A program made the position numbers and the translations under genes. Below, one piece after another: positions 1 through 7,422 of a stretch of DNA of 64,000 bases (position 1 is its first letter; each line of letters begins with the position of its first letter). This DNA is from Flavobacteriaceae bacterium (GTDB lineage Bacteria > Bacteroidota > Bacteroidia > Flavobacteriales > Flavobacteriaceae). The stretch is from positions 62,001-126,000 of the forward strand of contig JAITMD010000016.1 in NCBI GenBank assembly GCA_031277535.1, in the 5' to 3' direction. Under the pieces are notes generated by a model. The model saw only the letters and a program-made list of their open reading frames with translations. It did no database searches and was not told the DNA's origin.

Positions 1-1
1 G

Positions 2-334
2 TATTATGTGGATGGAACATTGCAAGCATCGTTTAATACAAAAGATGATAACTACGAGGGTAGATATCTTACGTATAGCCCACAAGGTGTATTAATTAGC
101 GATATGCCATATTATTACGGAACGATTACAGGTAAGGCTTTTATGTATTACAACGATGGGAAATTGATGGCAGAAGAAAACTATGTAAAGGGAGAAAAAC
201 AAGGAGCTTATAAGATGTTTTATCCTAATGGGAAAATTATAATGGAAGGAGAATATGATCAAGAAGGAAATAATAATCCACTTTTCTACTATACACTAAC
301 AGGAGAGAAAATATCGCCAAACGATGCTAATTAA
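2..334 (+). CDS. MORN-variant (YwqK-like) protein, C-terminal part
   Basis: The reading frame is open from base 2 without a convincing start, so this is the 3' end of a gene that begins upstream of the window. The visible 110 residues consist of MORN-variant repeats of about 20-24 residues, each with an aromatic pair, an N/D-G turn and a K.G. or E.G. step (for example YYNDGKLMAEENYVKGEKQG, then FYPNGKIIMEGEY). Such repeats form a beta-meander and are common in secreted flavobacterial proteins often labelled YwqK-family antitoxin, a label with little functional proof. A second protein of the same kind starts 11 bases downstream, so the two are probably co-transcribed. No function can be assigned. 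Confidence 0.75.
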   Translation, partial: YYVDGTLQASFNTKDDNYEGRYLTYSPQGVLISDMPYYYGTITGKAFMYYNDGKLMAEENYVKGEKQGAYKMFYPNGKIIMEGEYDQEGNNNPLFYYTLTGEKISPNDAN

Positions 335-345
335 ATAGAAATACC

Positions 346-987
346 ATGCGAATATATGCTATGATAGGCCAATGTATAGGAGGGATTTGTATGTTTCTTT
401 TTGTAGGATTCCCCTTAGAAAGTTGGGGACAAAAGGTGATACAAATAAATGATTTGAAAATAGAAAGTGGCTATTACTATGTAAAAAAAGCTTTTTTGAA
501 CGGACAAGTAAGGGCAAAATATACCAATGGTAAGATAGCCTTTGACTGGAAGTTTGAAGAAGGCAGACCAGTAAACGGAACATGGCTTTGGTATTTTGCA
601 GATGGTAAGCTGAAGAAAGAAATAATAATTGAAGATAGAGGGTATCGCACAACAGAGAAAGAATACTATAACGATGGTAAACTAAGTGAAGAATTTGGCA
701 CTTTGGACTGTGAACTTGATGGGGTGTGCAAAACATACAGTGTAGAAGGAGTTTTGTTGAAGGAAATTACCTATGCCCAAGGAGAATTGAATGGTGTGGC
801 GAGAAATTATTACAGAAATGGTATGTTAATGATGGAGTATTATTATGTGAAATCAAGGGCCATAGGATGGTCTTCAATATATAGAGCCGATGGAAGGTTA
901 AGAGAAAAAACGAAGTTTACAGATGACTATGCAACTTGGGAGGTATATTATTACGATGAAACGGGTAAAGAGATAAGAACGAGATAA
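346..987 (+). CDS. secreted MORN-variant repeat protein
   Basis: The product has 213 residues. Residues 1 to about 29 look like a signal peptide (a hydrophobic stretch IGGICMFLFVGFPL ending before SWGQ), although a second ATG at 361 could be the true start. The mature part carries about six MORN-variant repeats with the pattern aromatic-x-N/D-G-K-L, such as WYFADGKLKKE, YYNDGKLSEEF and YYRNGMLMMEYYY. The gene follows the partial MORN protein by 11 bases and probably shares its transcript. No terminator is obvious behind it; a 10-bp phased repeat lies at 1031-1069. Export is supported, but the biological role is unknown. Confidence 0.75.
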   Translation: MRIYAMIGQCIGGICMFLFVGFPLESWGQKVIQINDLKIESGYYYVKKAFLNGQVRAKYTNGKIAFDWKFEEGRPVNGTWLWYFADGKLKKEIIIEDRGYRTTEKEYYNDGKLSEEFGTLDCELDGVCKTYSVEGVLLKEITYAQGELNGVARNYYRNGMLMMEYYYVKSRAIGWSSIYRADGRLREKTKFTDDYATWEVYYYDETGKEIRTR

Positions 988-1030
988 AGTAAAAGTTGGA
1001 AAAAAGATGGTACTTGTATCACTTGTAGAA

Positions 1031-1071
1031 GGCAAATGAGGGCATAAATGATCAAATGAGGTCATAAGAGT
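1031..1071. repeat. 10-bp phased tandem repeat
   Basis: Four consecutive segments each begin with CA and run 9-10 bases: CAAATGAGGG, CATAAATGAT, CAAATGAGGT, CATAAGAGT, followed by CAGG. Segments 1 and 3 differ at one base. The string CAAATGAGGGCA occurs again at 36980-36991 in another intergenic repeat. No ORF covers the site. Confidence 0.6.
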
Positions 1072-1190
1072 CAGGATAGAAAAAAAGATTTGGAATATAG
1101 AATAGTTTTGATTCAGAAAGATAAAGCAAGAGGGTAGCTACCGAGCAATATCAGAGTTTTAATTATTAATTATTTTAAATTTTAGAAATC

Positions 1191-1820
1191 ATGGCAGAAA
1201 TTAAAAAAGGTATTTTAGGAAGAGTACAAGGAAAAGTAGGAACAGTAGTAGGGGTAAATTGGAGAGGTAAAAATATTTTGCGCAGTTTACCTACACGAAA
1301 AAAGAATGCACCAGTATCAGAAAAACAGTTGAAACAACGTGCTAAGTTTAAATTGATGATTGATTTTTTGAACCCACTTCGCCAATTGACAAGTAAGTAT
1401 TTTGGAGAGTATCAAGGAACAAAATCACGTACAAACTTAGCAGTGTCTTACCAGTTAAAAGAGGCCATTGTAGAAACAGCAAAAGGAATTGAAATAGACT
1501 ATTCTAAAGTTGTATTGACCAAAGGGGCGTTACCTGCTGCAATGGTAACTCTTAGTAAGTTGGAACAAGATAAACTTACGATTACTTGGCAGTCTGATGC
1601 AGGAAAAGGATTGGCAAACGCAACTGATCAGTTGACAGTAGTGGTGTACAACACAGATAAAAAAACGTTTCATGTACTGGTAGGTAAAGCAGATAGAACA
1701 AAAGAAACAATTACAGAAAGTTTGCCAACAGGCTGGACAAAGAACCTTCAAGTTTGGATGGTGTGGATCAATGATAAAGAGAAGCTAAATAGTACAAGTA
1801 CTTATTTGGGTGCTTTTTAA
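1191..1820 (+). CDS. DUF6266 family protein
   Basis: The product has 209 residues and no signal peptide or membrane segment. The N-terminus (KKGILGRVQGKVGTVVGVNW, then RGKNILRSLPTRKK) with the conserved Gly/Lys pattern and the following SEKQLKQRAKF block is characteristic of DUF6266, a family of unknown function found in Bacteroidota, frequently near repeats or in variable regions. The C-terminal half reads like a beta-sandwich (ITWQSDAG, LTVVVYNTDKK, LQVWMVWIND). The gene stands alone, with about 200 bases of non-coding DNA before it and a hairpin at 1846-1875 after it. The start ATG lies in an AT-rich leader without a clear Shine-Dalgarno sequence. Confidence 0.8.
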   Translation: MAEIKKGILGRVQGKVGTVVGVNWRGKNILRSLPTRKKNAPVSEKQLKQRAKFKLMIDFLNPLRQLTSKYFGEYQGTKSRTNLAVSYQLKEAIVETAKGIEIDYSKVVLTKGALPAAMVTLSKLEQDKLTITWQSDAGKGLANATDQLTVVVYNTDKKTFHVLVGKADRTKETITESLPTGWTKNLQVWMVWINDKEKLNSTSTYLGAF

Positions 1821-1845
1821 ACAATTGGTTTTTGAAAGAAGTAGA

Positions 1846-1880
1846 CAAAGAGTAAACAGCAATGTTTGCTCTTTGTTGTT
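1846..1880 (+). terminator. hairpin behind the DUF6266 gene
   Basis: CAAAGAGTAAAC (1846-1857) pairs with GTTTGCTCTTTG (1864-1875) with one G-T pair; a modest T-rich tail follows. Confidence 0.55.
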
Positions 1881-1934
1881 TATAGTGTATTAAGTAGTAG
1901 AACTATTGAAAGTGTTGATTTTTAGAGAAGGTTA

Positions 1935-2177
1935 GCAATAGTTTTAATGTAAAATTAGATATGGTTTTTATTTTTATTCGAAAGACTATTAATTTTTTGT
2001 TATTTATAGTTAATTCTTTAACGATGTCTTTTGTTTTTGGCTTGCTTTTTGCTATAGGATATATAGCTATTTATGAATGCATAAAGGCTTTTTGAGATAG
2101 ATAAGGTTGTGTTGTGATTAATAGGAACTACTGCTGGGTATTGATGTTAGGACAAGTAAGCAATAGTTTCAATGTAA
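1935..2177 (+). repeat. 19-bp direct repeat pair
   Basis: GCAATAGTTTTAATGTAAA at 1935-1953 recurs as GCAATAGTTTCAATGTAAA at 2159-2177, one mismatch, about 224 bases apart. The first copy lies just upstream of the possible small ORF, the second just upstream of the hairpin at 2209. Confidence 0.6.
1961..2095 (+). CDS. possible 44-residue membrane protein
   Basis: An ATG-started frame of 44 codons encodes a very hydrophobic peptide: positively charged near the start (FIFIRKTINF at residues 3-12), then a long apolar stretch (about residues 11-38, including FGLLFAIGYIAIYE), ending CIKAF. This is what a single-span small membrane protein would look like. It begins 7 bases after the first copy of the direct repeat GCAATAGTTTTAATGTAAA and a terminator lies 113 bases after its stop. 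AT-rich DNA readily encodes hydrophobic peptides by chance, so the call is weak. Confidence 0.3.
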   Translation: MVFIFIRKTINFLLFIVNSLTMSFVFGLLFAIGYIAIYECIKAF

Positions 2178-2207
2178 AGCCAAAAGGGGATATTTGGTTT
2201 TACTAAG

Positions 2208-2244
2208 AGGTCTGCTAAGTTTATGTTATTAGCGGACCTTTTTT
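2208..2244 (+). terminator. intrinsic terminator
   Basis: GGTCTGCTAA (2209-2218) pairs with TTAGCGGACC (2229-2238) with one G-T pair, followed by TTTTTT. It lies 60-70 bases before the next gene and follows no long ORF. Confidence 0.65.
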
Positions 2245-2311
2245 GTTGTTTGAATTTGGATAAGTAAAATAAAGTGCTATTTTTGAGGAGTTAACACTAT
2301 TGAAATAAAAA

Positions 2312-2701
2312 ATGAAGTTTTTGAAAAGAAGTATTATAGTACAATTGCAATGCTATTTTTGGATAGTGTTCATGGCATTTGCTACTATAGGATGTTCTGT
2401 AAAAAAGACTTTTTTTGAGGCATTTGCTATTAGTGTTGATATTCCTGCAAGTGGAAGTAAAGCTGTTACTACAAGTGTCAGTAGCAGTTGTGATGTTGAG
2501 GTATTTTCTAATGAAAAAAAGACATCTCGTCTATCTGAACAAAAGGTAACACCTTTGTTTGCTGTGGTAGTCCATACGACCAGTGATTTGGTTGCTATAC
2601 CTGTTAAAAAGATATTTAAAAAAGGTTACTTGCTACAGTTGGCAGGTAATTCTCCTCCTCTATATGTGCTTTTAAAGCAATTTAAGTTTGCACTACTGTA
2701 A
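2312..2701 (+). CDS. small putative lipoprotein of unknown function
   Basis: The product has 129 residues. A hydrophobic N-terminal segment (about residues 10-27, FWIVFMAFATIGC) ends in a lipobox-like TIGC, so export with lipidation at Cys28 is likely. The remainder is Ser/Val-rich (SVDIPASGSKAVTTSVSSSC) and carries no motif I recognise. It lies 59 bases upstream of the DoxD gene on the same strand, and the two may be co-transcribed. Small secreted proteins with a Cys-rich or Ser-rich tail are common in flavobacteria; no function can be given. Confidence 0.5.
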   Translation: MKFLKRSIIVQLQCYFWIVFMAFATIGCSVKKTFFEAFAISVDIPASGSKAVTTSVSSSCDVEVFSNEKKTSRLSEQKVTPLFAVVVHTTSDLVAIPVKKIFKKGYLLQLAGNSPPLYVLLKQFKFALL

Positions 2702-2760
2702 TTGATTTTTGAGAGAAATCTTGGGTTCGTTTAATTACAGTACAATTTAAAATAATATTT

Positions 2761-3768
2761 ATGCAAACTTTTAATAAACAGTCGTTTAATGCGGCTGGAT
2801 TCTTTATGCTTGCTATCCGATTGGTAGTAGGCTGGACATATTTTTCTGCCTTTTGGCGTCGCCTTGTTTTAGAAAACAAATTAATAGAAACAGAAGCTGG
2901 ATATATAGGAGCTAAGTTCAATCATTTTTTACCTAATGCTTTAGGGATAAAACCTTTGATAGAATATCTGGTTACACATCCAGATGCTTTATGGTGGTCG
3001 ATGGTTATTTTTACTATTGTGGAAGCCATTGTGGGATTGTTTATTATGCTTGGTTTGTTTACTCGATTGATGTCAGTAGGAGTGTTTTTCTTAGCAATGG
3101 GAATATTACTTGGCTCGGGATGGATAGGCACAACCTGCTTGGACGAATGGCAAATAGGAGTATTAGGTGTAGCTACTGGATTTATTTTGTTTTTTGCAGG
3201 AGGAGGTTACGGTTCTTTAGATTATTATTTGTCGAAAAAGGGCTATGGTTTTACACATAAAAAATGGTTTGCTTGGATAGGTTCTGGAGAACTACCACTA
3301 AAGCAAATTAAACCTATCGTATTTGTGGGGTCTTTTGCTATTTTGTTGCTTACTTTATACACCAATCAGGTGTTTCATGGAGGAGTGTTTGGAACATTGC
3401 ACAACAAATCGGTAAAACCTAAATTAGAGGTAACGGAAGCTGCTTGGACTAATAAGAATTTGTATTTCAATGTGTATCGCGTAGAAGGTGCAGATGTATA
3501 CGGTTCATTTTTGATAGGCGTACAACTGGAAACGGCATCTGGAGAAATTATCCAGAAATGGGATGGTACAGCATTGTCAAAAGTAGAAGACCAGGCAATA
3601 GATAATGCCTATGTGGCAAAAGTAAAAGCTGGTAAACACAGTATGGTGATCCCCTTGGGAGCAAAGGCAAGGTTAACCTTACCTACAGAGGAGTTAAAAC
3701 CAACAGAAAAGGTGGTGTTGCGCTTGATTGATATCAGTGGCCTGGAATGGACTGCTGAGGTAAAATAA
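2761..3768 (+). CDS. DoxD/DoxA-type membrane protein (thiosulfate:quinone oxidoreductase family)
   Basis: The product has 335 residues. Residues 10 to about 200 form a DoxD/DoxX membrane domain with four to five spans (AIRLVVGWTYFSAFWRRL, VEAIVGLFIMLGLFTRLM, GVFFLAMGILLGSGW, GVATGFILFFAGGG); residues about 215-335 form a soluble beta-rich domain like DoxA. The fused DoxD-DoxA layout matches the TQO small/large subunit family, which in archaea oxidises thiosulfate to tetrathionate with quinone reduction. In flavobacteria no sulfur-oxidation genes sit next to it, and none do here, so the substrate is uncertain. It is probably an inner-membrane protein. A good terminator follows at 3790. Confidence 0.75.
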   Translation: MQTFNKQSFNAAGFFMLAIRLVVGWTYFSAFWRRLVLENKLIETEAGYIGAKFNHFLPNALGIKPLIEYLVTHPDALWWSMVIFTIVEAIVGLFIMLGLFTRLMSVGVFFLAMGILLGSGWIGTTCLDEWQIGVLGVATGFILFFAGGGYGSLDYYLSKKGYGFTHKKWFAWIGSGELPLKQIKPIVFVGSFAILLLTLYTNQVFHGGVFGTLHNKSVKPKLEVTEAAWTNKNLYFNVYRVEGADVYGSFLIGVQLETASGEIIQKWDGTALSKVEDQAIDNAYVAKVKAGKHSMVIPLGAKARLTLPTEELKPTEKVVLRLIDISGLEWTAEVK

Positions 3769-3789
3769 TAAATTGTTTGTTTATAGTTG

Positions 3790-3828
3790 AATAAGGTGCA
3801 GTGGTTTACTACTGTACCTTATTTTTTT
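3790..3828 (+). terminator. intrinsic terminator behind the doxD-like gene
   Basis: AATAAGGTGCAGT (3790-3802) pairs with ACTGTACCTTATT (3811-3823) with one G-T pair, followed by a T run. Confidence 0.75.
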
Positions 3829-4009
3829 AGTAGTATTTGCTTTAGTATAGAGATAAGGTAAATAGTGATTATTTGTGAGGGATTTTTAAAATATTTATTT
3901 TAAAAATTGTTAATATTTTTGTGATAATTAATTTGTGTAGCAAAGGAAAGAGGATAAAGGCATATCCAGATGAATAAAAGGTTGATTATAACAGAAGAAG
4001 ATATAGTGT

Positions 4010-6649
4010 ATGCGAAGTAAAATATATTTGTGGTTATTGTTGTTGTTTGTAAGTGGTTTTGCAACTGCGCAACATAGAAGTAAGGTAGAATTGGAAGAGC
4101 GAAAGGGTGTTGTATATAAAATAGGCTCTGATATTCCTTTTACCGGGGTAGGTGTAGTATATATGGATGATTGCTTGGATGAAAAGATACATTATGTGGA
4201 TGGAATTAGAGACGGATTGACAACAAAATATGAGAGTGTTAGTTTTCCAGAAGATAAAGAGCCTCGTTTTGGTATTTTAACCTATGAGGTAAATTATAAG
4301 AATGGATTAAAAGAAGGTTTAGAGTACTTCTATGCTCCATATGGAGGGTATGTTTATAAACGTGTACAGTATGTGAATGGATTAAAAGAAGGAGTTGAAT
4401 ATAACGGAAATAATTATGTGGCATATAAGAATGGAGTTAAAGAAGGACCAGAAGTGACTGTAGGTTCTTATAATAGAGTGGGATTATATGTGAATTATGT
4501 GAATGGCAAGGAAGAGGGTATTAAGTATTATAATTATGCATTAGAAGGTGGTATGACCCCTACTATGCATATCGAAAATGTATTGCCTTATAAAAATGGT
4601 AAGCTGGATGGAGAAGGGTCAAATAAAGGATCTAATTTTAATAGAGTATTTTATTATTATAACTTTAAAAATGGGCGTAAAAATGGGAAAGAAGAATATG
4701 TAGATACTTCTGATTATACCCTTAAACGTAAAGTATCTAATTATGTAAATGGGAAGTTAGAAGGTGTGGCTACTTATTATGAACACGACGATGTATTGGC
4801 TGAGGTACCTTATGTAAATGGTAGAACGCACGGAGTCCGAAAAGATTATGATCAGGAAGGAAAGGTGATAAAGGAAGTGTATTACAGTAATGGGGAATGT
4901 GTGGCGAGTAAAGCAGATATAAAAGCAAATGTATATGTAGGTAAGGTAGTAGTTATAGATAGTTTGCAGGTAAAAGATGGAATAACTTATGAGAAGGATA
5001 GTAGTGAACCTTACACAGGAAAAGCAGAAGAATATGATGAGAAAGGAGAATTTAGAAAAGATTATTTTTATGTCAATGGAATAGTGGAACAGGAAAATAC
5101 GTATTATGAAGGGATGTTTTATGATAAGAAATATTATAAAAATGGAGAGGTAGATCGATATTATTACGTTCCGGGTGTACCACGTGAAACAACAAAGATT
5201 ACTCAATTTGTACAGGTCGAAGGAAGAAAAAATATGAATAAAGAAAATACGAAACCTGTAGTTGTAAAAATGTATGAAGGTGCAGAATCTGGAAACGGTG
5301 AGATGAATAGTAAGGCAAGTGATAAAAGATTTGGTGTAGATATTGTAAATGGGAGACGAGAAGGAATATGGAAGTTTGATATAGATGAAAAGGGAGTACC
5401 ATCCAAACAGGGAGTGTATGTGAATAATAGACAGGAAGGGGATGTGATAGGGAAAGATGGAAAGACTGTAATAGAGCAGTATAGAGATGGATTGTTGCAT
5501 GGAGAGAAAGCTGGTTATGAAGATATTAATCAGAAGGTAGGAGTTACTACTTATGTGGATGGGTATATTACAGGTGTTGTATCTCGTTATCATAAGAATA
5601 ACATAGGTTCTTTTTTAGTAGAGACCAATTACAAGCATTCGCTACCATATGGCGAAGTACGTTATTACAATGAAAAAGGGGTGTTGACAGGAAGTAGAAA
5701 CTTTGAGTATGGTATTCTGCAAGGTATAAGTAGAGAGTATCATGAGAATGGAAAGGTAAAAACGGAGGTGAATTATGTAGATGATGAAAAACAAGGAGAA
5801 GAGAATACTTATTCGCTTACAGGAGAATTACTAAATACGGTATGTTATAACAGAGGAAAAGTAGAAGGATATTTGGTTACTTTTCACAATGATACGACGA
5901 AAGCTACAGAATGTAATTATGTGAATGGACTGGAAGAAGGAGATAAGAAAGTGTACGATGCAAATGGTGTCATGACTGAGAAAACTACTTATCATAAAGG
6001 GTATATAAATGGAGAACAGATAAAATATTGGCCTAATACTACAGTTATTAAACAAATAGAAAGTTTTAGAATGGGAAAACAACATGGGGATTTTAAGAAG
6101 TATGATTTGAATGGAGTGTTGAAAGAAGTGATGACGTACACTTATGGCAAGTATGATGGGGTGAAAAAAAGGTATCACGAAAATGGAATGTTGGAAGAAG
6201 AAAGTTATTATGTTGATAATTTATTGCAGGGAGAAAGTGTATCATACTGGAAAGATGGAAACTTAGCAGGAGTAACTTGTTATGTAAATGGAAAAGAAGA
6301 AGGACTTTCTTTTAGTTATCACCTCAATGGAAAGTTATCTTCAACGAAAAATTTTAAAGAAGGTAAATTAGAAGGAGAGTTTTTGAGCTATTATATTGAT
6401 GGACTGTTGAGAGGAAGGTTTAATTATAAAAATAATTATTTAGATGGGATTGTTGTAATTTATGGTGGAAGTGGTCTGATAGAAAGTGAAGTACCTTATG
6501 AACATGGTGAAAAAATGGGAGAAGCTAAGTATTATCATAGTAATGGTTTTCTAAAGAGTAAAATTAGATACATTGGTGGAAAATCAGTTGGAATAGAATA
6601 CCATTATAACGAAAAGGGAGAGGAGATTAAGCCAAGGTATAAACTTTAA
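4010..6649 (+). CDS. large secreted MORN-variant repeat protein
   Basis: The product has 879 residues with a clear signal peptide (residues 1-20: IYLWLLLLFVSGFATA, then Q). The mature protein is almost entirely MORN-variant repeats of about 21-25 residues, with the recurring core Y-x-N-G-x-x-E-G, for example NYVNGKEEGIKYY, PYVNGRTHGVRKDY, CYVNGKEEGLSFSY. More than thirty units can be seen. A module near the start (VVYKIGSDIPFTGVGVVYMD, then DCLDEKIHYVDG) recurs at about residues 326-360 as ITYEKDSSEPYTGKAEEYDE, then FYVNG, so the protein looks like two fused YwqK-type units. The family is often called antitoxin, without proof; an extended surface or periplasmic solenoid is the safest reading. 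It stands alone, with a bidirectional terminator behind it. Confidence 0.8.
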   Translation: MRSKIYLWLLLLFVSGFATAQHRSKVELEERKGVVYKIGSDIPFTGVGVVYMDDCLDEKIHYVDGIRDGLTTKYESVSFPEDKEPRFGILTYEVNYKNGLKEGLEYFYAPYGGYVYKRVQYVNGLKEGVEYNGNNYVAYKNGVKEGPEVTVGSYNRVGLYVNYVNGKEEGIKYYNYALEGGMTPTMHIENVLPYKNGKLDGEGSNKGSNFNRVFYYYNFKNGRKNGKEEYVDTSDYTLKRKVSNYVNGKLEGVATYYEHDDVLAEVPYVNGRTHGVRKDYDQEGKVIKEVYYSNGECVASKADIKANVYVGKVVVIDSLQVKDGITYEKDSSEPYTGKAEEYDEKGEFRKDYFYVNGIVEQENTYYEGMFYDKKYYKNGEVDRYYYVPGVPRETTKITQFVQVEGRKNMNKENTKPVVVKMYEGAESGNGEMNSKASDKRFGVDIVNGRREGIWKFDIDEKGVPSKQGVYVNNRQEGDVIGKDGKTVIEQYRDGLLHGEKAGYEDINQKVGVTTYVDGYITGVVSRYHKNNIGSFLVETNYKHSLPYGEVRYYNEKGVLTGSRNFEYGILQGISREYHENGKVKTEVNYVDDEKQGEENTYSLTGELLNTVCYNRGKVEGYLVTFHNDTTKATECNYVNGLEEGDKKVYDANGVMTEKTTYHKGYINGEQIKYWPNTTVIKQIESFRMGKQHGDFKKYDLNGVLKEVMTYTYGKYDGVKKRYHENGMLEEESYYVDNLLQGESVSYWKDGNLAGVTCYVNGKEEGLSFSYHLNGKLSSTKNFKEGKLEGEFLSYYIDGLLRGRFNYKNNYLDGIVVIYGGSGLIESEVPYEHGEKMGEAKYYHSNGFLKSKIRYIGGKSVGIEYHYNEKGEEIKPRYKL

Positions 6650-6713
6650 GAGGATTTGTTTTGTCAGATTAAAAGGTTCAGGGTATTTATTTAAAGCAAA
6701 TATGACAATATAA

Positions 6714-6750
6714 AAAAGAGCTTCAGTGTTGTGCTGAAACTCTTTTGTTA
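6714..6750. terminator. shared terminator of the MORN gene and miaE
   Basis: AAAAGAGCTTCAG (6714-6726) pairs with CTGAAACTCTTTT (6734-6746) with one mismatch. A/T runs on both sides allow use by the converging plus-strand and minus-strand genes. Confidence 0.7.
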
Positions 6751-7332
6751 TTATCCGTGTATGTGTTCTTTGTTTCCGTAAGATTGGATAAGTTCACCTT
6801 CGAACTCTAACCATTCTTTCCAACGCTTATCTACATCTACTTTTTCTGTGTATTTACGTGCAAATTTAAGAAAGGTAGTATAGTGATTAGCTTCTGATAC
6901 CATAAGGTCATGGTAGAACTGAGCAAGCTCTTTGTCCTGAATGTTTAGAGATAGTGTTCTAAAACGTTCACAGCTTCTGGCTTCGATCATGGCTGCAAAC
7001 AGTAGTTTGTCAATAAAACATTCGTTACGACTACCGTCTTTCTTAGAGAATTTGTACAGTTGACCTACATAGTCATCTTTGCGCTCTCTACCTAATGTGT
7101 ATCCGCGTTCTTTAATGATGTTATGTACCATCTGAAAGTGTTGCATCTCTTCGATAGCAATCTCAGTCATTGCTGACACTAAGTCTTCGTGCTCTGAATT
7201 ATAAGTAATAAGCGTGATAGCATTAGTAGCTGCTTTCTGTTCACACCAGCAGTGATCTGTTAATATCTCTTCTAAGTTAGACTCAGCGATATTAGCCCAA
7301 CGAGGGTCTGTTAATAGTTTTAGTCCAAGCAT
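6751..7332 (-). CDS. miaE: tRNA-(ms2io6A37) hydroxylase-type di-iron protein MiaE
   Basis: The 193-residue product has the ferritin-like four-helix fold of MiaE, which hydroxylates the isopentenyl group of 2-methylthio-N6-isopentenyladenosine at tRNA position 37. The di-iron ligands are visible: Glu31 in CWCEQKAA, Glu62 and His65 in EEMQH, Glu117 in MIEARSCERF, and Glu147 and His150 in SEANH. The length matches the family (about 190-200). The gene is monocistronic on the minus strand, divergent from the glycosyltransferase gene across 90 bases. The start ATG gives the usual MLGLKLLTDPRW N-terminus of the flavobacterial family. Confidence 0.92.
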   Translation of the reverse strand: MLGLKLLTDPRWANIAESNLEEILTDHCWCEQKAATNAITLITYNSEHEDLVSAMTEIAIEEMQHFQMVHNIIKERGYTLGRERKDDYVGQLYKFSKKDGSRNECFIDKLLFAAMIEARSCERFRTLSLNIQDKELAQFYHDLMVSEANHYTTFLKFARKYTEKVDVDKRWKEWLEFEGELIQSYGNKEHIHG

Positions 7333-7422
7333 AATTCCTTTTCGTTTTATGCAAAAATAGCAATTATTAGAGAGATAAAAAATGAGATAGTATATTCACG
7401 TTCTTAGCGTTACTTTTGTATT

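Larger units (their letters stand above)
1821..2311. other. 490-base interval with small ORF, direct repeat and two hairpins
   Basis: Between the DUF6266 gene and the small lipoprotein gene no ORF longer than 44 codons is convincing. The interval holds two hairpins (1846-1875, 2209-2238), a possible small membrane ORF (1961-2095) and two copies of the sequence GCAATAGTTTYAATGTAAA at 1935-1953 and 2159-2177. The second hairpin is a good terminator that does not follow any long gene, which suggests that something short in this interval is transcribed. Confidence 0.5.

Noticed and set aside
1031..1071. CRISPR array, also considered at 14051, 36940 and 58192
   Set aside because: Units are 9-11 bases without spacers of 26-40 bases, and no cas gene is present in the window.
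2761..3768. Sulfur-oxidation island around the DoxD-DoxA protein
   Set aside because: No other sulfur gene lies in the window, and DoxD/DoxX proteins are widespread in organisms that do not oxidise thiosulfate.
4757..5593. Long minus-strand ORF of 278 codons inside the large MORN gene
   Set aside because: Ile/Ser/Tyr-rich shadow frame opposite a repeat-rich coding sequence with a signal peptide; the repeat pattern exists only on the plus strand.
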